DNA from: Candidatus Marispirochaeta associata
GTDB taxonomy: Bacteria > Spirochaetota > Spirochaetia > JC444 > Marispirochaetaceae
Length of the DNA: 64,000 bases
Reading direction: 5' to 3'
NCBI GenBank assembly: GCA_001749745.1
Contig: JWTM01000532.1
Span: 62,001-126,000 of the forward strand
The stretch's first letter is position 1. Every line of letters starts with the position of its first letter. A model generated the notes under the pieces. That model ran no database searches and was not told the origin of the DNA. It saw nothing but the letters and a program-made list of their open reading frames with translations. Shown here one piece after another: positions 34,100 to 42,983 of the stretch. The position numbers and the translations under genes were made by a program.

Positions 34100-35851
34100 A
34101 TGGAAAAAGAAGAAATCAGGAAATTAGCCGAAGAGTATATCGCTGCGGAGACACACCCCTTCTTTCGGGAGGAGATGCAGACCCTCTTAAAGAACGAGGA
34201 GTACGACGAACTCTCCGACCGCTTCTATACCCAGTTGAGCTTCGGAACCGGAGGCTTGCGGGGGGTGATCGGCGGCGGCTATAACCGTATGAATCCGCTG
34301 ATGGTACGCCGGGCGACCCAGGGGCTGGCCTACTATATCAAGGAGAACGCAGGCAGCGACTCCCCGTCGATGGCTGTCGCCTACGATTCACGCAACTTCA
34401 GCCGGGATTTCGCCGAGGTTACCGCCCTGACTATGTGCGCCAACGGCATCAAGACCTATCTCTTCAGTTCCCTCCGGCCGACGCCGGAGCTCTCCTTTGC
34501 GGTGCGAAAACTGGGCTGCACCTCCGGCGTGGTGGTGACCGCCTCCCATAATCCGAAGGAGTATAACGGCTACAAGGTCTACTGGGACGACGGGGGACAG
34601 ATTATTGCACCCCACGACACGGGGATCATCGAGGAGGTTCGAGCCGTTGAAGGGGATATCCCCTCCATCGAGCGGGCTGAAGCCCTTGAGAAGGGACTTT
34701 TGATCGAGATAGACAAAGAGATTGACGATGCCTTCGTGGATCTGATTAAATCCTACAGCCTGCGGCCGAAGCTCCTGAAGGAACGGGGCTCCGAACTGAA
34801 GGTGGTTTATACCCCGCTCCACGGCACCGGAACGATGATGGTCGAGCGCATTCTCTCGGAAGCCGGCGTGAATGTAATCACTGTTCCCGAACAGCGCGAA
34901 CCGGACGGCAACTTCCCCACCGTGGAGTATCCCAATCCCGAGGAGGCCTCGGCTCTGAAGATGGCCCTGGATCTGGCGCAGAGGGAGCAGGCCGACCTGG
35001 TCATGGGGACCGATCCGGATTCGGACCGTCTCGGCATCGCCGTACCGGATGCCTCCGGTGAGTTCGTACTCTTGAACGGTAACCAGCTTGGTTCGCTTTT
35101 AGCGGACTACATCCTGCTTTCGAAACGGGAAATGGGTACCATGCCGTCCGAACCGCGGATCGTGAAGACTATCGTCACCACCGAGCTTCAGCGGATGATC
35201 GGCGAGAGCTACGGCGCCAAGACCTATGACGTGCTGACCGGATTCAAGTATATCGCCGACCTGATGAAGAAGTTCGAGTTTACCGAGGAGGATTATGTCT
35301 TCGGCGGGGAAGAGAGCTACGGCTTCCTGATCGAGACTGAGGTGCGGGATAAGGATGCGGTCTCCGCCGCCTTCCTGACCGCTGAATTGGCCCTCTACAA
35401 CCGCTCCTTAGGCCGGTCCGTCCTCGATCACCTCAACGATATCTACAGCCGTTTCGGTCTGTTCCGGGAGATCCTGGTCTCCGCCTACTTCAAGGGACAG
35501 AGCGGTTTGGAGACGATGAAGGCTCTAATGGAGAAACTTCGCAGCAATCCGCCCCGGTCGATCGGCGGCATTGCCGTCAAGGCGCTCAAGGATTACCAGT
35601 CAGGTACCACCACCGATCTTGCAAGCGGTGGACGGGAGGAGGACATTGATCTTCCGTCGTCGAATGTGCTGCAGTTTCTGCTGGAGGGAGACGGTCTCGT
35701 GACAGCCCGTCCGTCCGGCACCGAGCCGAAGATTAAATTCTATGCATCCTGCCGTTCCGAAGCCGGTATCGCCCTCGATGAGGCGGAGAAGGCCGTGGAC
35801 CAGAAACTGGCGGGAATCAAAAAGGATATTGAATCCTGGATTCCCGGCTAA
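34100..35851 (+). CDS. Phosphohexomutase (phosphoglucomutase/phosphomannomutase)
   Basis: 583 residues, the length of the PgcA/PGM2-like group. The phosphoserine loop is VVVTASHNPKEYNGYKVYW, the metal loop is VMGTDPDSDRLGIAV, the sugar-binding loop is VFGGEESYGFL, and the C-terminal phosphate loop is VTARPSGTEPKIKFY. It interconverts hexose 1- and 6-phosphates, probably glucose, for glycogen and cell-envelope sugar synthesis. GGAGT lies upstream of the ATG. Its stop overlaps the convergent small gene by 4 bases. Confidence 0.93.
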   Translation: MEKEEIRKLAEEYIAAETHPFFREEMQTLLKNEEYDELSDRFYTQLSFGTGGLRGVIGGGYNRMNPLMVRRATQGLAYYIKENAGSDSPSMAVAYDSRNFSRDFAEVTALTMCANGIKTYLFSSLRPTPELSFAVRKLGCTSGVVVTASHNPKEYNGYKVYWDDGGQIIAPHDTGIIEEVRAVEGDIPSIERAEALEKGLLIEIDKEIDDAFVDLIKSYSLRPKLLKERGSELKVVYTPLHGTGTMMVERILSEAGVNVITVPEQREPDGNFPTVEYPNPEEASALKMALDLAQREQADLVMGTDPDSDRLGIAVPDASGEFVLLNGNQLGSLLADYILLSKREMGTMPSEPRIVKTIVTTELQRMIGESYGAKTYDVLTGFKYIADLMKKFEFTEEDYVFGGEESYGFLIETEVRDKDAVSAAFLTAELALYNRSLGRSVLDHLNDIYSRFGLFREILVSAYFKGQSGLETMKALMEKLRSNPPRSIGGIAVKALKDYQSGTTTDLASGGREEDIDLPSSNVLQFLLEGDGLVTARPSGTEPKIKFYASCRSEAGIALDEAEKAVDQKLAGIKKDIESWIPG

Positions 35852-36135
35852 TCGCGGCGTAGCCTCCGCGCCCGCAGGGCCTCGGACATCTGGTTCCGGA
35901 TCTGGGCCTCGTCCATCAAGCCCCGATCCAAGAGGTCCTGGGTGTCGCGGAGGTAGCGCTCCTCCATATCATAGAGTTCATCCCCCAGGGTGCCCCGCCA
36001 GATATAATCGGCCAGTTCGTTCGGTTCATCTGCGTAGGAGAGGAGCTTCCGGCTCATTTCCATACTGAGATACCAGCGGATATCGCTCAGTTCCAGTCCG
36101 TACTCGTCGGTGAGATCTTCAATCTTGATACTCAT
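35848..36135 (-). CDS. Small hypothetical protein
   Basis: 95 residues, acidic and helical (MSIKIEDLTDEYGLELSDIRWYLSMEMSRKLL...). No family recognised. A promoter-like pair lies 8 bases before the ATG and there is no Shine-Dalgarno. The gene is convergent with the phosphohexomutase. The aromatic-rich DIRWYLSMEM and DYIWRG segments suggest a folded small protein, not a shadow frame. Confidence 0.6.
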   Translation of the reverse strand: MSIKIEDLTDEYGLELSDIRWYLSMEMSRKLLSYADEPNELADYIWRGTLGDELYDMEERYLRDTQDLLDRGLMDEAQIRNQMSEALRARRLRRD

Positions 36136-36143
36136 AGCGTGGC

Positions 36144-36172
36144 AGTATGACCGATGAAGCGCCGGAACACAA
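36144..36172 (-). promoter_or_regulatory. Possible sigma-70 promoter of the small gene
   Basis: On the minus strand: TTGTGT (36167-36172), 17 bases, CATACT (36144-36149), 8 bases, ATG at 36135. Confidence 0.4.
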
Positions 36173-36179
36173 GTCGGAT

Positions 36180-37163
36180 TCAGGAGAGACTGAAGAGACG
36201 ATTGTACCGCTTGCGCTGAGAGGAGTCGGTGAAATTGGTCAGACTGTAGGCGAAATCCTCGAAGAAGGCGCGGTTGAAACGGCCTGCATCGGTCTCCTCT
36301 TTAATGAGTTCCAGGGCTTTGATCGGCAGCATCGAGGAACGGTAGGGGCGTTCATCGTTGGTAATCGCCTCGTAACAGTCGATAATGCCTAGGACCTCGC
36401 CGATCTCCGAGAACTGAGTGGTACCCAAGGGGTAACCGCTGCCGTCGAGCCGTTCATGGTGCTCTAGGGCGCCCAGGCGGGCGGATTCCATAACCGGGCC
36501 GTAGTCGGCCAGAATCTCCGCGCCGATATCCGGGTGTCGACGCATAACCGCAAACTCATCTTCGCTCAAGGAACGGGACGAAGTCAGGATACCGCCGGGA
36601 ATTTCGGTTTTCCCCACATCGTGAAGTAGGGCGCTCAAGCCTAGCTGGACGGTATCCGCTTTGCTGCGTCCCGTATAGAAGCAGAAGCCCACGGTGAGGG
36701 CCATTACATTGATAGAGTGGATGGTAGTGCTGTAGTCGGTATGGGAGATCCGGGCCAGATTCTTGATGACTTCCGGTTGACGGGAGTAGCCCTCGACGAT
36801 GGATTCCATTGTTTCCGGAACTACCTTAAGGCTTCCCGAGCGGGGTTCGGCCAAGGTCTCGTCCACAATGCTGATCAGCTCCTCTTTGACCTTATGGGAC
36901 CCCGCCTTCATAATGTTGTTGGTTAGATGCAGGCTGAAGCCGTGTTGGGCCTCCCGCAGGGCTTTCAGTTTATCCTCGGGCTTAACATAGAGTTCGCCCA
37001 AGAAGGGTTTCTCTTCTAAGCTCTTATCGGTGAATTTCATCCCCGCCGGTTTATAGAGTACAATCCTTCCGTAGGGATTCTTGAAGTAGAGTTCGATCTC
37101 ATCGTAATACTTGAGATTGGATCGTCGTACCGGCACCCAATTCCCTTTTTTCAATGGTAACAT
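36180..37163 (-). CDS. HD-GYP domain protein, putative c-di-GMP phosphodiesterase
   Basis: 327 residues from ATG 37163; the 23-residue in-frame extension to 37232 overlaps the promoter and is rejected. The N-terminal 140 residues are of unknown fold and begin MLPLKKGNWVPVRRSNLKYYDEIELYFKN. The HD-GYP domain has the first histidine in HTDYSTTIHS, then LLHDVGKTEIPGGIL, HHERLDGSGYPLG and IDCYEAITNDERPY. The metal ligands and the GYP motif are intact, so it should hydrolyse cyclic di-GMP in the cytoplasm. Confidence 0.88.
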   Translation of the reverse strand: MLPLKKGNWVPVRRSNLKYYDEIELYFKNPYGRIVLYKPAGMKFTDKSLEEKPFLGELYVKPEDKLKALREAQHGFSLHLTNNIMKAGSHKVKEELISIVDETLAEPRSGSLKVVPETMESIVEGYSRQPEVIKNLARISHTDYSTTIHSINVMALTVGFCFYTGRSKADTVQLGLSALLHDVGKTEIPGGILTSSRSLSEDEFAVMRRHPDIGAEILADYGPVMESARLGALEHHERLDGSGYPLGTTQFSEIGEVLGIIDCYEAITNDERPYRSSMLPIKALELIKEETDAGRFNRAFFEDFAYSLTNFTDSSQRKRYNRLFSLS

Positions 37164-37195
37164 ATTGTTTGTCCTCGTCCACGCTTGCCCTAATG

Positions 37196-37224
37196 AGTAT
37201 ACGACAGGAGCCGGAGAAAAGCAA
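37196..37224 (-). promoter_or_regulatory. Sigma-70 promoter of the HD-GYP gene
   Basis: On the minus strand: TTGCTT (37219-37224), 17 bases, TATACT (37196-37201). The leader is about 27 bases. It lies just after the stop of the upstream coiled-coil gene. Confidence 0.55.
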
Positions 37225-37246
37225 AAAGACAACGCCTGTTTCTTGG

Positions 37247-38680
37247 TTAATCTACTTTTACGTAGGCCAGATCAAGCCTCTGGGGAGGATTATTCCCATC
37301 GAAGAGCTGCTTTATGACCACCTCGACGCTTTGGCCGCGGCTACGTACGATTTCTCCGATTCCGATAAGCTCCTCGGGAGAGTTATTCCGCTTTCTGACC
37401 AGACGTACAGTGCCGCTCTCCCGACTCTTCGCCTCGCCGAGAAGCTCAATCAGCAGGGAATTCTCCAGGATCAGGGAAACCGTGCCCAAGAGGGTGTAGT
37501 TTCGGGTGTCGTAGTAGGCGCTAAGCTGCTGTGCGAGGGCTTCCGCTCCGGCGCGCATAATATCTTCCAGTTCTTGGTCGTTGCGGGCAAAGCGGCGAAC
37601 AAGCTCATCGACCCCTGATTTGGTGAAATACTCGAGTCCTTCGAGACCCGAAAAATAGGCCATAATTCTGGCATAGCGCCGACGTTCCTCCTCTCTGAAG
37701 GCGTCGATATCCGCCTCCTGAGTCAGCGGTCTGGTGCTTGATGCGGCGGCGCTGGCTACCTGATTCACCAGCTGTACCCGGGCGTTCTCGGGATAGAAGG
37801 CTTCGAGCAGGGTATCGAGGCTATAGGCGGCGGTGATCCAGCCGCTTCGCTCGAGCTGTCCGGTTATCTCTTCCACAGGAAGAGGTCGCTTATCCTCGGC
37901 TAAAAGAATTTGCGTTGCCGGCAGCTCTTCCAGCTCTTCCTCGGAGAATACTGTTGTGGTGTCCAGAATAAGCCTCAGCTCCTGTTGTTGGGAGCGCAGG
38001 TTATCCTGAGCGGCCTCCAGGCGGTCGAGTTTGGCGCTTCGAAACATAAGGTAATCCTGCACCAGCTTGTTCTCGGTTTCCTGTTCGAATTCTTCCAGGC
38101 GGATATTGATCTCGCTTTCGTCCAATCCGCTGTCCCGTAGGCGCAGGCGCTCTTCCTCGACTCGGAAAACCAGCTCGTTCTCGATTTGAGTCGATTTCCG
38201 GGATAGAGAAACGGCGAATTCATTCAGCAGCATGCTGCGTTGATCTTCCAGTTCCTCGATTTGACGCAAAAAGCGGCTGATCTGCGCGTCCTTCGCGCTC
38301 AAGAGGGTCTCATTCCGTCGGCGGATCTCCTCTAAGATATTCTCCGCCGCTGAAGAGAAGCTCGCGAGTTCCTGGCGCATTAGCAGTTCGCGCTGGCTGA
38401 AAAGTCGCTGTAAGAGGAGACCGCCGCCCACCAGTATTAGGAGTGAAATGATAAAGGCGATCAGAGGAATACGGGTATCCCGCCAACCGGTCCGAGCGCT
38501 AAGCTCATGCCGGTCTACATCGATGCGATTGAGTTCGATCTCCCGGTCAAAGGCATCCCGCAGCCGCTTCTCGATCTCTTCCTGGTCGGGACGGCTCTCG
38601 CGGTAATAATCGGCAATAATTTCGCTCTCTGTGCGAAGCAGACCCTTCTTACTCTCTGTATGCTCAATGTCGGCGCTCAT
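37247..38680 (-). CDS. Coiled-coil membrane protein, unknown
   Basis: 477 residues. A cytoplasmic N-terminus (1-70, acidic) is followed by one membrane helix (about 72-92, IPLIAFIISLLILVGGGLLL). A long charged coiled coil follows (100-235; many E, R, L, Q), then a globular domain to 400 and a small beta-rich end (ESGTVRLVRKRNNSPEELIGIGEIVRSRGQSVEVVIKQLFDG). No family recognised. It is divergent from an HD-GYP receptor and upstream of another HD-GYP gene, which hints at a signalling context. Confidence 0.7.
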   Translation of the reverse strand: MSADIEHTESKKGLLRTESEIIADYYRESRPDQEEIEKRLRDAFDREIELNRIDVDRHELSARTGWRDTRIPLIAFIISLLILVGGGLLLQRLFSQRELLMRQELASFSSAAENILEEIRRRNETLLSAKDAQISRFLRQIEELEDQRSMLLNEFAVSLSRKSTQIENELVFRVEEERLRLRDSGLDESEINIRLEEFEQETENKLVQDYLMFRSAKLDRLEAAQDNLRSQQQELRLILDTTTVFSEEELEELPATQILLAEDKRPLPVEEITGQLERSGWITAAYSLDTLLEAFYPENARVQLVNQVASAAASSTRPLTQEADIDAFREEERRRYARIMAYFSGLEGLEYFTKSGVDELVRRFARNDQELEDIMRAGAEALAQQLSAYYDTRNYTLLGTVSLILENSLLIELLGEAKSRESGTVRLVRKRNNSPEELIGIGEIVRSRGQSVEVVIKQLFDGNNPPQRLDLAYVKVD

Positions 38681-38689
38681 TCTGCTTTT

Positions 38690-38717
38690 ATTTTAAGCGC
38701 TCGTGTACTATAGTCAA
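38690..38717 (-). promoter_or_regulatory. Sigma-70 promoter of the coiled-coil gene, overlapping the divergent promoter
   Basis: On the minus strand: TTGACT (38712-38717), 16 bases, TAAAAT (38690-38695), 9 bases, ATG at 38680. A plus-strand -10-like TACTAT (38706-38711) lies inside its spacer and 5 bases before the ATG at 38717. The two genes may therefore compete for polymerase. Confidence 0.55.
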
Positions 38718-40159
38718 TGATAGCCCAAGGGGATGAGACAAAAACGATGAAAATTCGATCAAAAATACTTCTAACCGTGTTACCGGTTAATCTGCTTTTT
38801 CTCCTCTTTCTCGGTTTCGGTTCCTATCTGCTTGCCTCCAGCGGGATTTCGCGGCTGGTTATGCGCAATCTCTCCTTTAAGGCCGATCAACTAATCAATT
38901 ATAGCGATTCCCAGTGGCAGCTGATCAAGCGCTTCGGGTATGAGTCGGAGGAGAGCTTTCAGCGGGCGGCGACGCTGTCCGTATTCAGTTATGCCGAATC
39001 CCTCCTGCGCAGTCCGAGCGAAGTAATCGCCCTTATCCCGGAATCCGGAGCCTATATTGCCACCCGAATACCGGGGATAAGCCGCATAGAGGTGGCCGAT
39101 GATGAACTCCTCAGCCTCTCCCCCGGGAGCGAGATTCAATACTTCTCCTGGCGAGGAGATGAACAGGTCGGTTTCGTGCGGCGCTATACGCCGGCGGGTT
39201 GGAATATACTCATATTCGATAGTCGGGATGCCCTCTTTTCCGAGGTCGATCAGATCACCAGCCGTATGTGGATTATCCTGGCGGCGGCGACGCTCCTCTC
39301 CAGTCTTCTGCTCTCCTGGATAAGCGCGCGACTTATGCTTCCCCTGCGGCAGGTCAGTCGGGGAATTCTGCAGATAATAGAGACCAACCGCTTTGACCGG
39401 CGGGTTGAGGTTATCTCCGGCGATGAGATCGGAGATCTGGCAAAGCGCTTCAATGTAATGAGCGCTGCCTTGGATCACTCGTTCGGACGGGTGGGCGATA
39501 TCGCCGTCAACGAGGCCGCGGCCAGGATAGAGGTAAGTCGTCGTGAGTTGGAGATCCTGCAGATCCTCGGGCGAACGGCGGAGTACAAGGATCAGGAAAC
39601 GGGTACTCATATTCACCGGGTGGGGATGGTATCGCGGATGCTGGCGGAAGCCCTCGGTGAGGATGAGGCGTCGCAACAACTAATCTATTTTGCCGCGCCC
39701 CTGCACGATATCGGAAAAATCGGCATACCCGACGAACTTCTGCTTAAACAGGGAAAGCTGACTCCCCAAGAGTGGCGCGAAATGCAATCCCACACGCAGA
39801 TCGGCCATGCGATCTTAAAGGATTCCGAGAGTCCCTATCTGGCGCAAGGGGCGATTATCGCACTCAATCATCATGAGCACTGGGACGGCAGCGGCTATCC
39901 CAACGGCAAGCGAGGTGACGAGATCCCCCTCTATGCGCGGATTCTGGCGGTGGCCGATGTCTTCGATGCCCTGATATCCCAACGGCCCTATAAACATGCC
40001 TGGAGCCCGGAGCAGGCCCGACGGCTAATTCTGCAGAGCAAGGGATCCCATTTCCAACCGGAGATAGCCGATGCTTTCGAAGGGTTGTTCCAACGGATAT
40101 GCCGCATGTTTCAGCTGGATTCAGCAGCCAGGTCGGATATCAAGGATGCCTTGAACTGA
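38717..40159 (+). CDS. HAMP and HD-GYP transmembrane receptor
   Basis: 480 residues from ATG 38717; ATG 38747 (MKIRSKILL) is an equally reasonable start with a weak distant AGGGGA. Membrane helix 1 (about 18-38), a periplasmic sensor of about 130 residues (to about 175), helix 2 (about 180-200), HAMP (RLMLPLRQVSRGILQIIE..FDRRVEVISGDEIGDLAKRFNVM) and an HD-GYP domain (HRVGMVSRML, LHDIGKIGIPDELL, HHEHWDGSGYPNGKRGDEIP). It should couple a periplasmic signal to cyclic di-GMP hydrolysis. Its 3' end overlaps the convergent PEGA/TPR gene by 49 bases. Confidence 0.9.
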   Translation: MIAQGDETKTMKIRSKILLTVLPVNLLFLLFLGFGSYLLASSGISRLVMRNLSFKADQLINYSDSQWQLIKRFGYESEESFQRAATLSVFSYAESLLRSPSEVIALIPESGAYIATRIPGISRIEVADDELLSLSPGSEIQYFSWRGDEQVGFVRRYTPAGWNILIFDSRDALFSEVDQITSRMWIILAAATLLSSLLLSWISARLMLPLRQVSRGILQIIETNRFDRRVEVISGDEIGDLAKRFNVMSAALDHSFGRVGDIAVNEAAARIEVSRRELEILQILGRTAEYKDQETGTHIHRVGMVSRMLAEALGEDEASQQLIYFAAPLHDIGKIGIPDELLLKQGKLTPQEWREMQSHTQIGHAILKDSESPYLAQGAIIALNHHEHWDGSGYPNGKRGDEIPLYARILAVADVFDALISQRPYKHAWSPEQARRLILQSKGSHFQPEIADAFEGLFQRICRMFQLDSAARSDIKDALN

Positions 40160-41142
40160 TCGATGATCTCCGGCGCGTAGGTTTCATCGGCGAAAACCAT
40201 CTTCTCGAGAACCATTAATGCCTCCGCGGATCTTTCGGTGGCGATTAATACATCCGCCAGATTCTTACAGGCTCGATCGTAGACCGTCGGATCAGGATAG
40301 CGCGTGATGATCTGGTTTAGAAAGTGTTCGCTGTTTTCGAGGTCGCCCCGCTGCAGCGCGATCCGGCTTAACGAATAGAGGGCGCGGGGAACATACCGGG
40401 ACTTGGGCGTCTCATCAATCAAGGCCTGCAGTTCCTGTTCGGCCGTCTGATACGCCTCGGCGGTGATCAGCCGCTGTGCATTCGAGAAGCGTCTATAGGC
40501 GCCGTAGCGAGTCCGGTTGAGGGCTATAGTCGGCGGCGTGTAGGAACGGTAGAACCGCTCTTCCTCCCGATGAAGATAGAGATTGAGTCCGAGGAGCGCC
40601 GTCAATGCGCCGCCGGCCCCGATCAAATCGGCGGAGATTACCCCATCATCGGCGGGCGGATGGTAGAGGTCGTTCAATACGAGCATCCCGGTTAACAGGG
40701 TGAGAACCGGGAGCCCTATATCGCTGAAGTTAAGCAGTTTTGTCCGCGGATAGAGCGGCCGCGGATTTCCGGGGCCGTCAGGCGTCAACTGGAGTTGAAT
40801 CTGCTTGTAGCCGGTGAAATCAAACTGCTGCACCCTTGTCTCGTCGGGATTGCCCGAACCGGCACGGAAAAGCTCCACGGAATCGGGGGTAAAGTCGTGA
40901 TCGATTATCTCCGGCACTGCCTCTGATCCGGCCGTCAGATTGAGAGTTAGTTCGTGATACCCGTCGGCGATAAGTCTCAAGCGGTAGGGTTCACCTTCGG
41001 CAAGCCGTACAATTGCCGGTGAGGGACTCGTTAACAGCTCTCCGTTGAGATAGATATCCGCACCCATGGGATCGGTCATCACCATCAGGGGGGTGGCTAA
41101 AAGCGGCAGGCAACACAGCAGCAAGCAGCAAGCGATAATCAC
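40111..41142 (-). CDS. Exported PEGA and TPR protein
   Basis: 343 residues from GTG 41142, chosen because GGGAGG is 6 bases upstream and the codon overlaps the previous stop as GTGA. A signal peptide (IIACCLLLCCLPLLATPL) is followed by a PEGA domain (VMTDPMGADIYLNGELLTSPSPAIVRLAEGEPYRLRLIADGYHELTL). Two hydrophobic stretches follow (about 150-170 and 185-205). The C-terminal tetratricopeptide repeats include ALYSLSRIALQRGDLENSEHFLNQIITRYP. Last gene of a three-gene surface operon. Confidence 0.7.
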   Translation of the reverse strand: MIIACCLLLCCLPLLATPLMVMTDPMGADIYLNGELLTSPSPAIVRLAEGEPYRLRLIADGYHELTLNLTAGSEAVPEIIDHDFTPDSVELFRAGSGNPDETRVQQFDFTGYKQIQLQLTPDGPGNPRPLYPRTKLLNFSDIGLPVLTLLTGMLVLNDLYHPPADDGVISADLIGAGGALTALLGLNLYLHREEERFYRSYTPPTIALNRTRYGAYRRFSNAQRLITAEAYQTAEQELQALIDETPKSRYVPRALYSLSRIALQRGDLENSEHFLNQIITRYPDPTVYDRACKNLADVLIATERSAEALMVLEKMVFADETYAPEIIDQFKASLISDLAAESS

Positions 41143-41687
41143 CACCAACCTCCCAGTCGAATCAAGATGTTCAGGCTGTGCCGGGGCTCCGACTCCAAGG
41201 TCAACATGTACTCTACTGCCATAGCGGATACTATCAGCGCCTCCGAATCTACCCACAGCTCCAGGGCGGCGGTCAGGGCGGGAGTACGAAACTCCTCTTT
41301 TTCACCATTGAAATCGAGCTCACGCATATAGTGCCGGTAGCCGACGAAAGCGACCAGATCCGCCCGGTAGCCCTCGAAGGAGAGTATCGATCGCCGACGT
41401 CCCACGGCGAGTCCGGGAATGATGAGATTGGAGTCAGCATAGTAGAGATTACGGCTGTTCACCCGGCCGACAAGCAGTTCCCCCCTTAAACTGACCGGTT
41501 CCTCAAGGTAAGGCAAGCTGACATCCTGCCAAAGGTAGACTCCGCCGACCAGGGCGTAGGCGAATGGATCCTCGAACCCGATCGGAGCAGTCAGGACGCC
41601 GCCGCCGACTCCTGCTCCCCAGTCCGCGTGGAGCAGCGAAGTTACGCAGAGGCTCAAGAGCAGCACCCACAGAAACCTAATATTCAA
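41139..41687 (-). CDS. Predicted small outer-membrane beta-barrel protein
   Basis: 182 residues from TTG 41687, with GAGG about 6 bases upstream; the start lies inside the end of the preceding gene. A signal peptide (NIRFLWVLLLSLCVTSLLHA) is followed by alternating hydrophobic and polar strands (WGAGVGGGVLTAPIGFEDPFAYALVGGVYLWQ, RGELLVGRVNS, ADLVAFVGYRHYM, ALIVSAMAVEYMLTLE) that end on an aromatic (LGGWW). This pattern is typical of a barrel. No specific family recognised. Confidence 0.6.
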   Translation of the reverse strand: MNIRFLWVLLLSLCVTSLLHADWGAGVGGGVLTAPIGFEDPFAYALVGGVYLWQDVSLPYLEEPVSLRGELLVGRVNSRNLYYADSNLIIPGLAVGRRRSILSFEGYRADLVAFVGYRHYMRELDFNGEKEEFRTPALTAALELWVDSEALIVSAMAVEYMLTLESEPRHSLNILIRLGGWW

Positions 41688-42834
41688 GGGCTTCCTCGTT
41701 GCCGTAGCTGAGCAGGGTATCCCGGAGGGAGAGTTCCTGCAGGGCGATCCAGTCGGCGGAACGGACGACATTGCTGATACGAATCTCGTCGAAGTAGGCC
41801 TCATCTAAAGCACTGCCGGCGGAGCGGGTGTTGCCGATGACCAGGGCATAAGCGGAATCATCTTGCCGAGGTCCGGCGCTGGAAGAGTTCGTGATTTGAT
41901 TCGGGGCGCCGCCGTTGATCAAGATATCCAGTCCGGAGATATCCGTCGTCTCCTCCCAGGTTATCGCGTAGGAGGTCCAGGAGACCGTCGAGAGGTCCGA
42001 ACCGGCGCTCACATCCCGGTAAAAGTCGCCCGTCCCATCCATGAAAGCCTGGAAGCGGAGCTCACCGCTGCCGGTGCTTCTCGATCTCAAGAACCATTTA
42101 TCCTTGTTAATGAAGTGCTGATTGCTGCTGTAGGCGGAGATGTCGATCATCATCATGATAGAGAGGGGGGCGATATTGGCGATTTCATTGGACGGGTTAA
42201 TGAAGAATCCCCTGGTGGAATCCGCATAGTAGAGCCCACGGCCGATGAAGCCGGCGGCGGATTCCGGCTGTACCAAGGTGTTTCCCATGGGCACATCCCC
42301 GACCCGGCCCAAAAGGCCGTTCGGGCTCGAATCGTGGTAGGGAGCCGAGGATTCCGATAGGTGAAACACCGCTACATAGCCGTTTGACCAGACCAGGGAG
42401 GGCGTAAGCGGCGGATTCGGCTCTCGATTGCCATAATAGAGATAAAAGGCCGTTTCGTTTGAACCCGCCGCTATTTCCGGCACTTTTACCCAGATATAGG
42501 AGTCTCCCGACGGATTCCAGAGTTCCACCTCGTGGGGTAGCTCGGTACGACCGTCGGGGCGCATAAAGCGGATATCGCTATAATCGGCTTTAATCTTGTC
42601 GTAGCTTATCTTTCCCGGCGTAAGATGAACCAGAACCGGTACGTCGTGTAAATCCGTACCAATCCCGCTAGCATCCAGTTGAACGGGGCGGCGGTATTGC
42701 CAGATGCGGCCCTCTTGTATCAGCCCATACTGATCTTCAATAGTCTCCCACGCCCCTTGCTGTGTACAAGAGATAATTAGTAATGCAACTAGTGCAGGAA
42801 GAATAAATTGTACACTTTTACTCGCAGTGCGCAT
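41677..42834 (-). CDS. DUF2341/LamG-like lipoprotein
   Basis: 385 residues. The lipoprotein signal has lipobox IISC near residue 23. Residues 45-140 match DUF2341 (RRPVQLDASGIG.DLHDVPVLVHLTPG..., SDIRFMRPDGRTELPHEVELWN, SYIWVKVPEIAAGSNETAFYLYYGN). Residues 155-370 form a concanavalin-like LamG sandwich with the usual DEAYFDEIRISNVVRSADWIALQ ending. Such proteins bind glycans at the cell surface. It heads the operon with the barrel and PEGA/TPR genes, which overlap each other and this gene. Confidence 0.8.
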   Translation of the reverse strand: MRTASKSVQFILPALVALLIISCTQQGAWETIEDQYGLIQEGRIWQYRRPVQLDASGIGTDLHDVPVLVHLTPGKISYDKIKADYSDIRFMRPDGRTELPHEVELWNPSGDSYIWVKVPEIAAGSNETAFYLYYGNREPNPPLTPSLVWSNGYVAVFHLSESSAPYHDSSPNGLLGRVGDVPMGNTLVQPESAAGFIGRGLYYADSTRGFFINPSNEIANIAPLSIMMMIDISAYSSNQHFINKDKWFLRSRSTGSGELRFQAFMDGTGDFYRDVSAGSDLSTVSWTSYAITWEETTDISGLDILINGGAPNQITNSSSAGPRQDDSAYALVIGNTRSAGSALDEAYFDEIRISNVVRSADWIALQELSLRDTLLSYGNEEALEY

Positions 42835-42983
42835 CTCAATCCAGTATTATCAAATCGGTAATGAAGCGCAATAGTGAATTGCTTCCTCTCTACATCGTAT
42901 CGTCGGGAAATCTTTACTGTTCAGATAATTATTACTACTTTCAAGGAGAAAAGTGGATAGAGAGTGCTAAACGAGGAGGAAGC

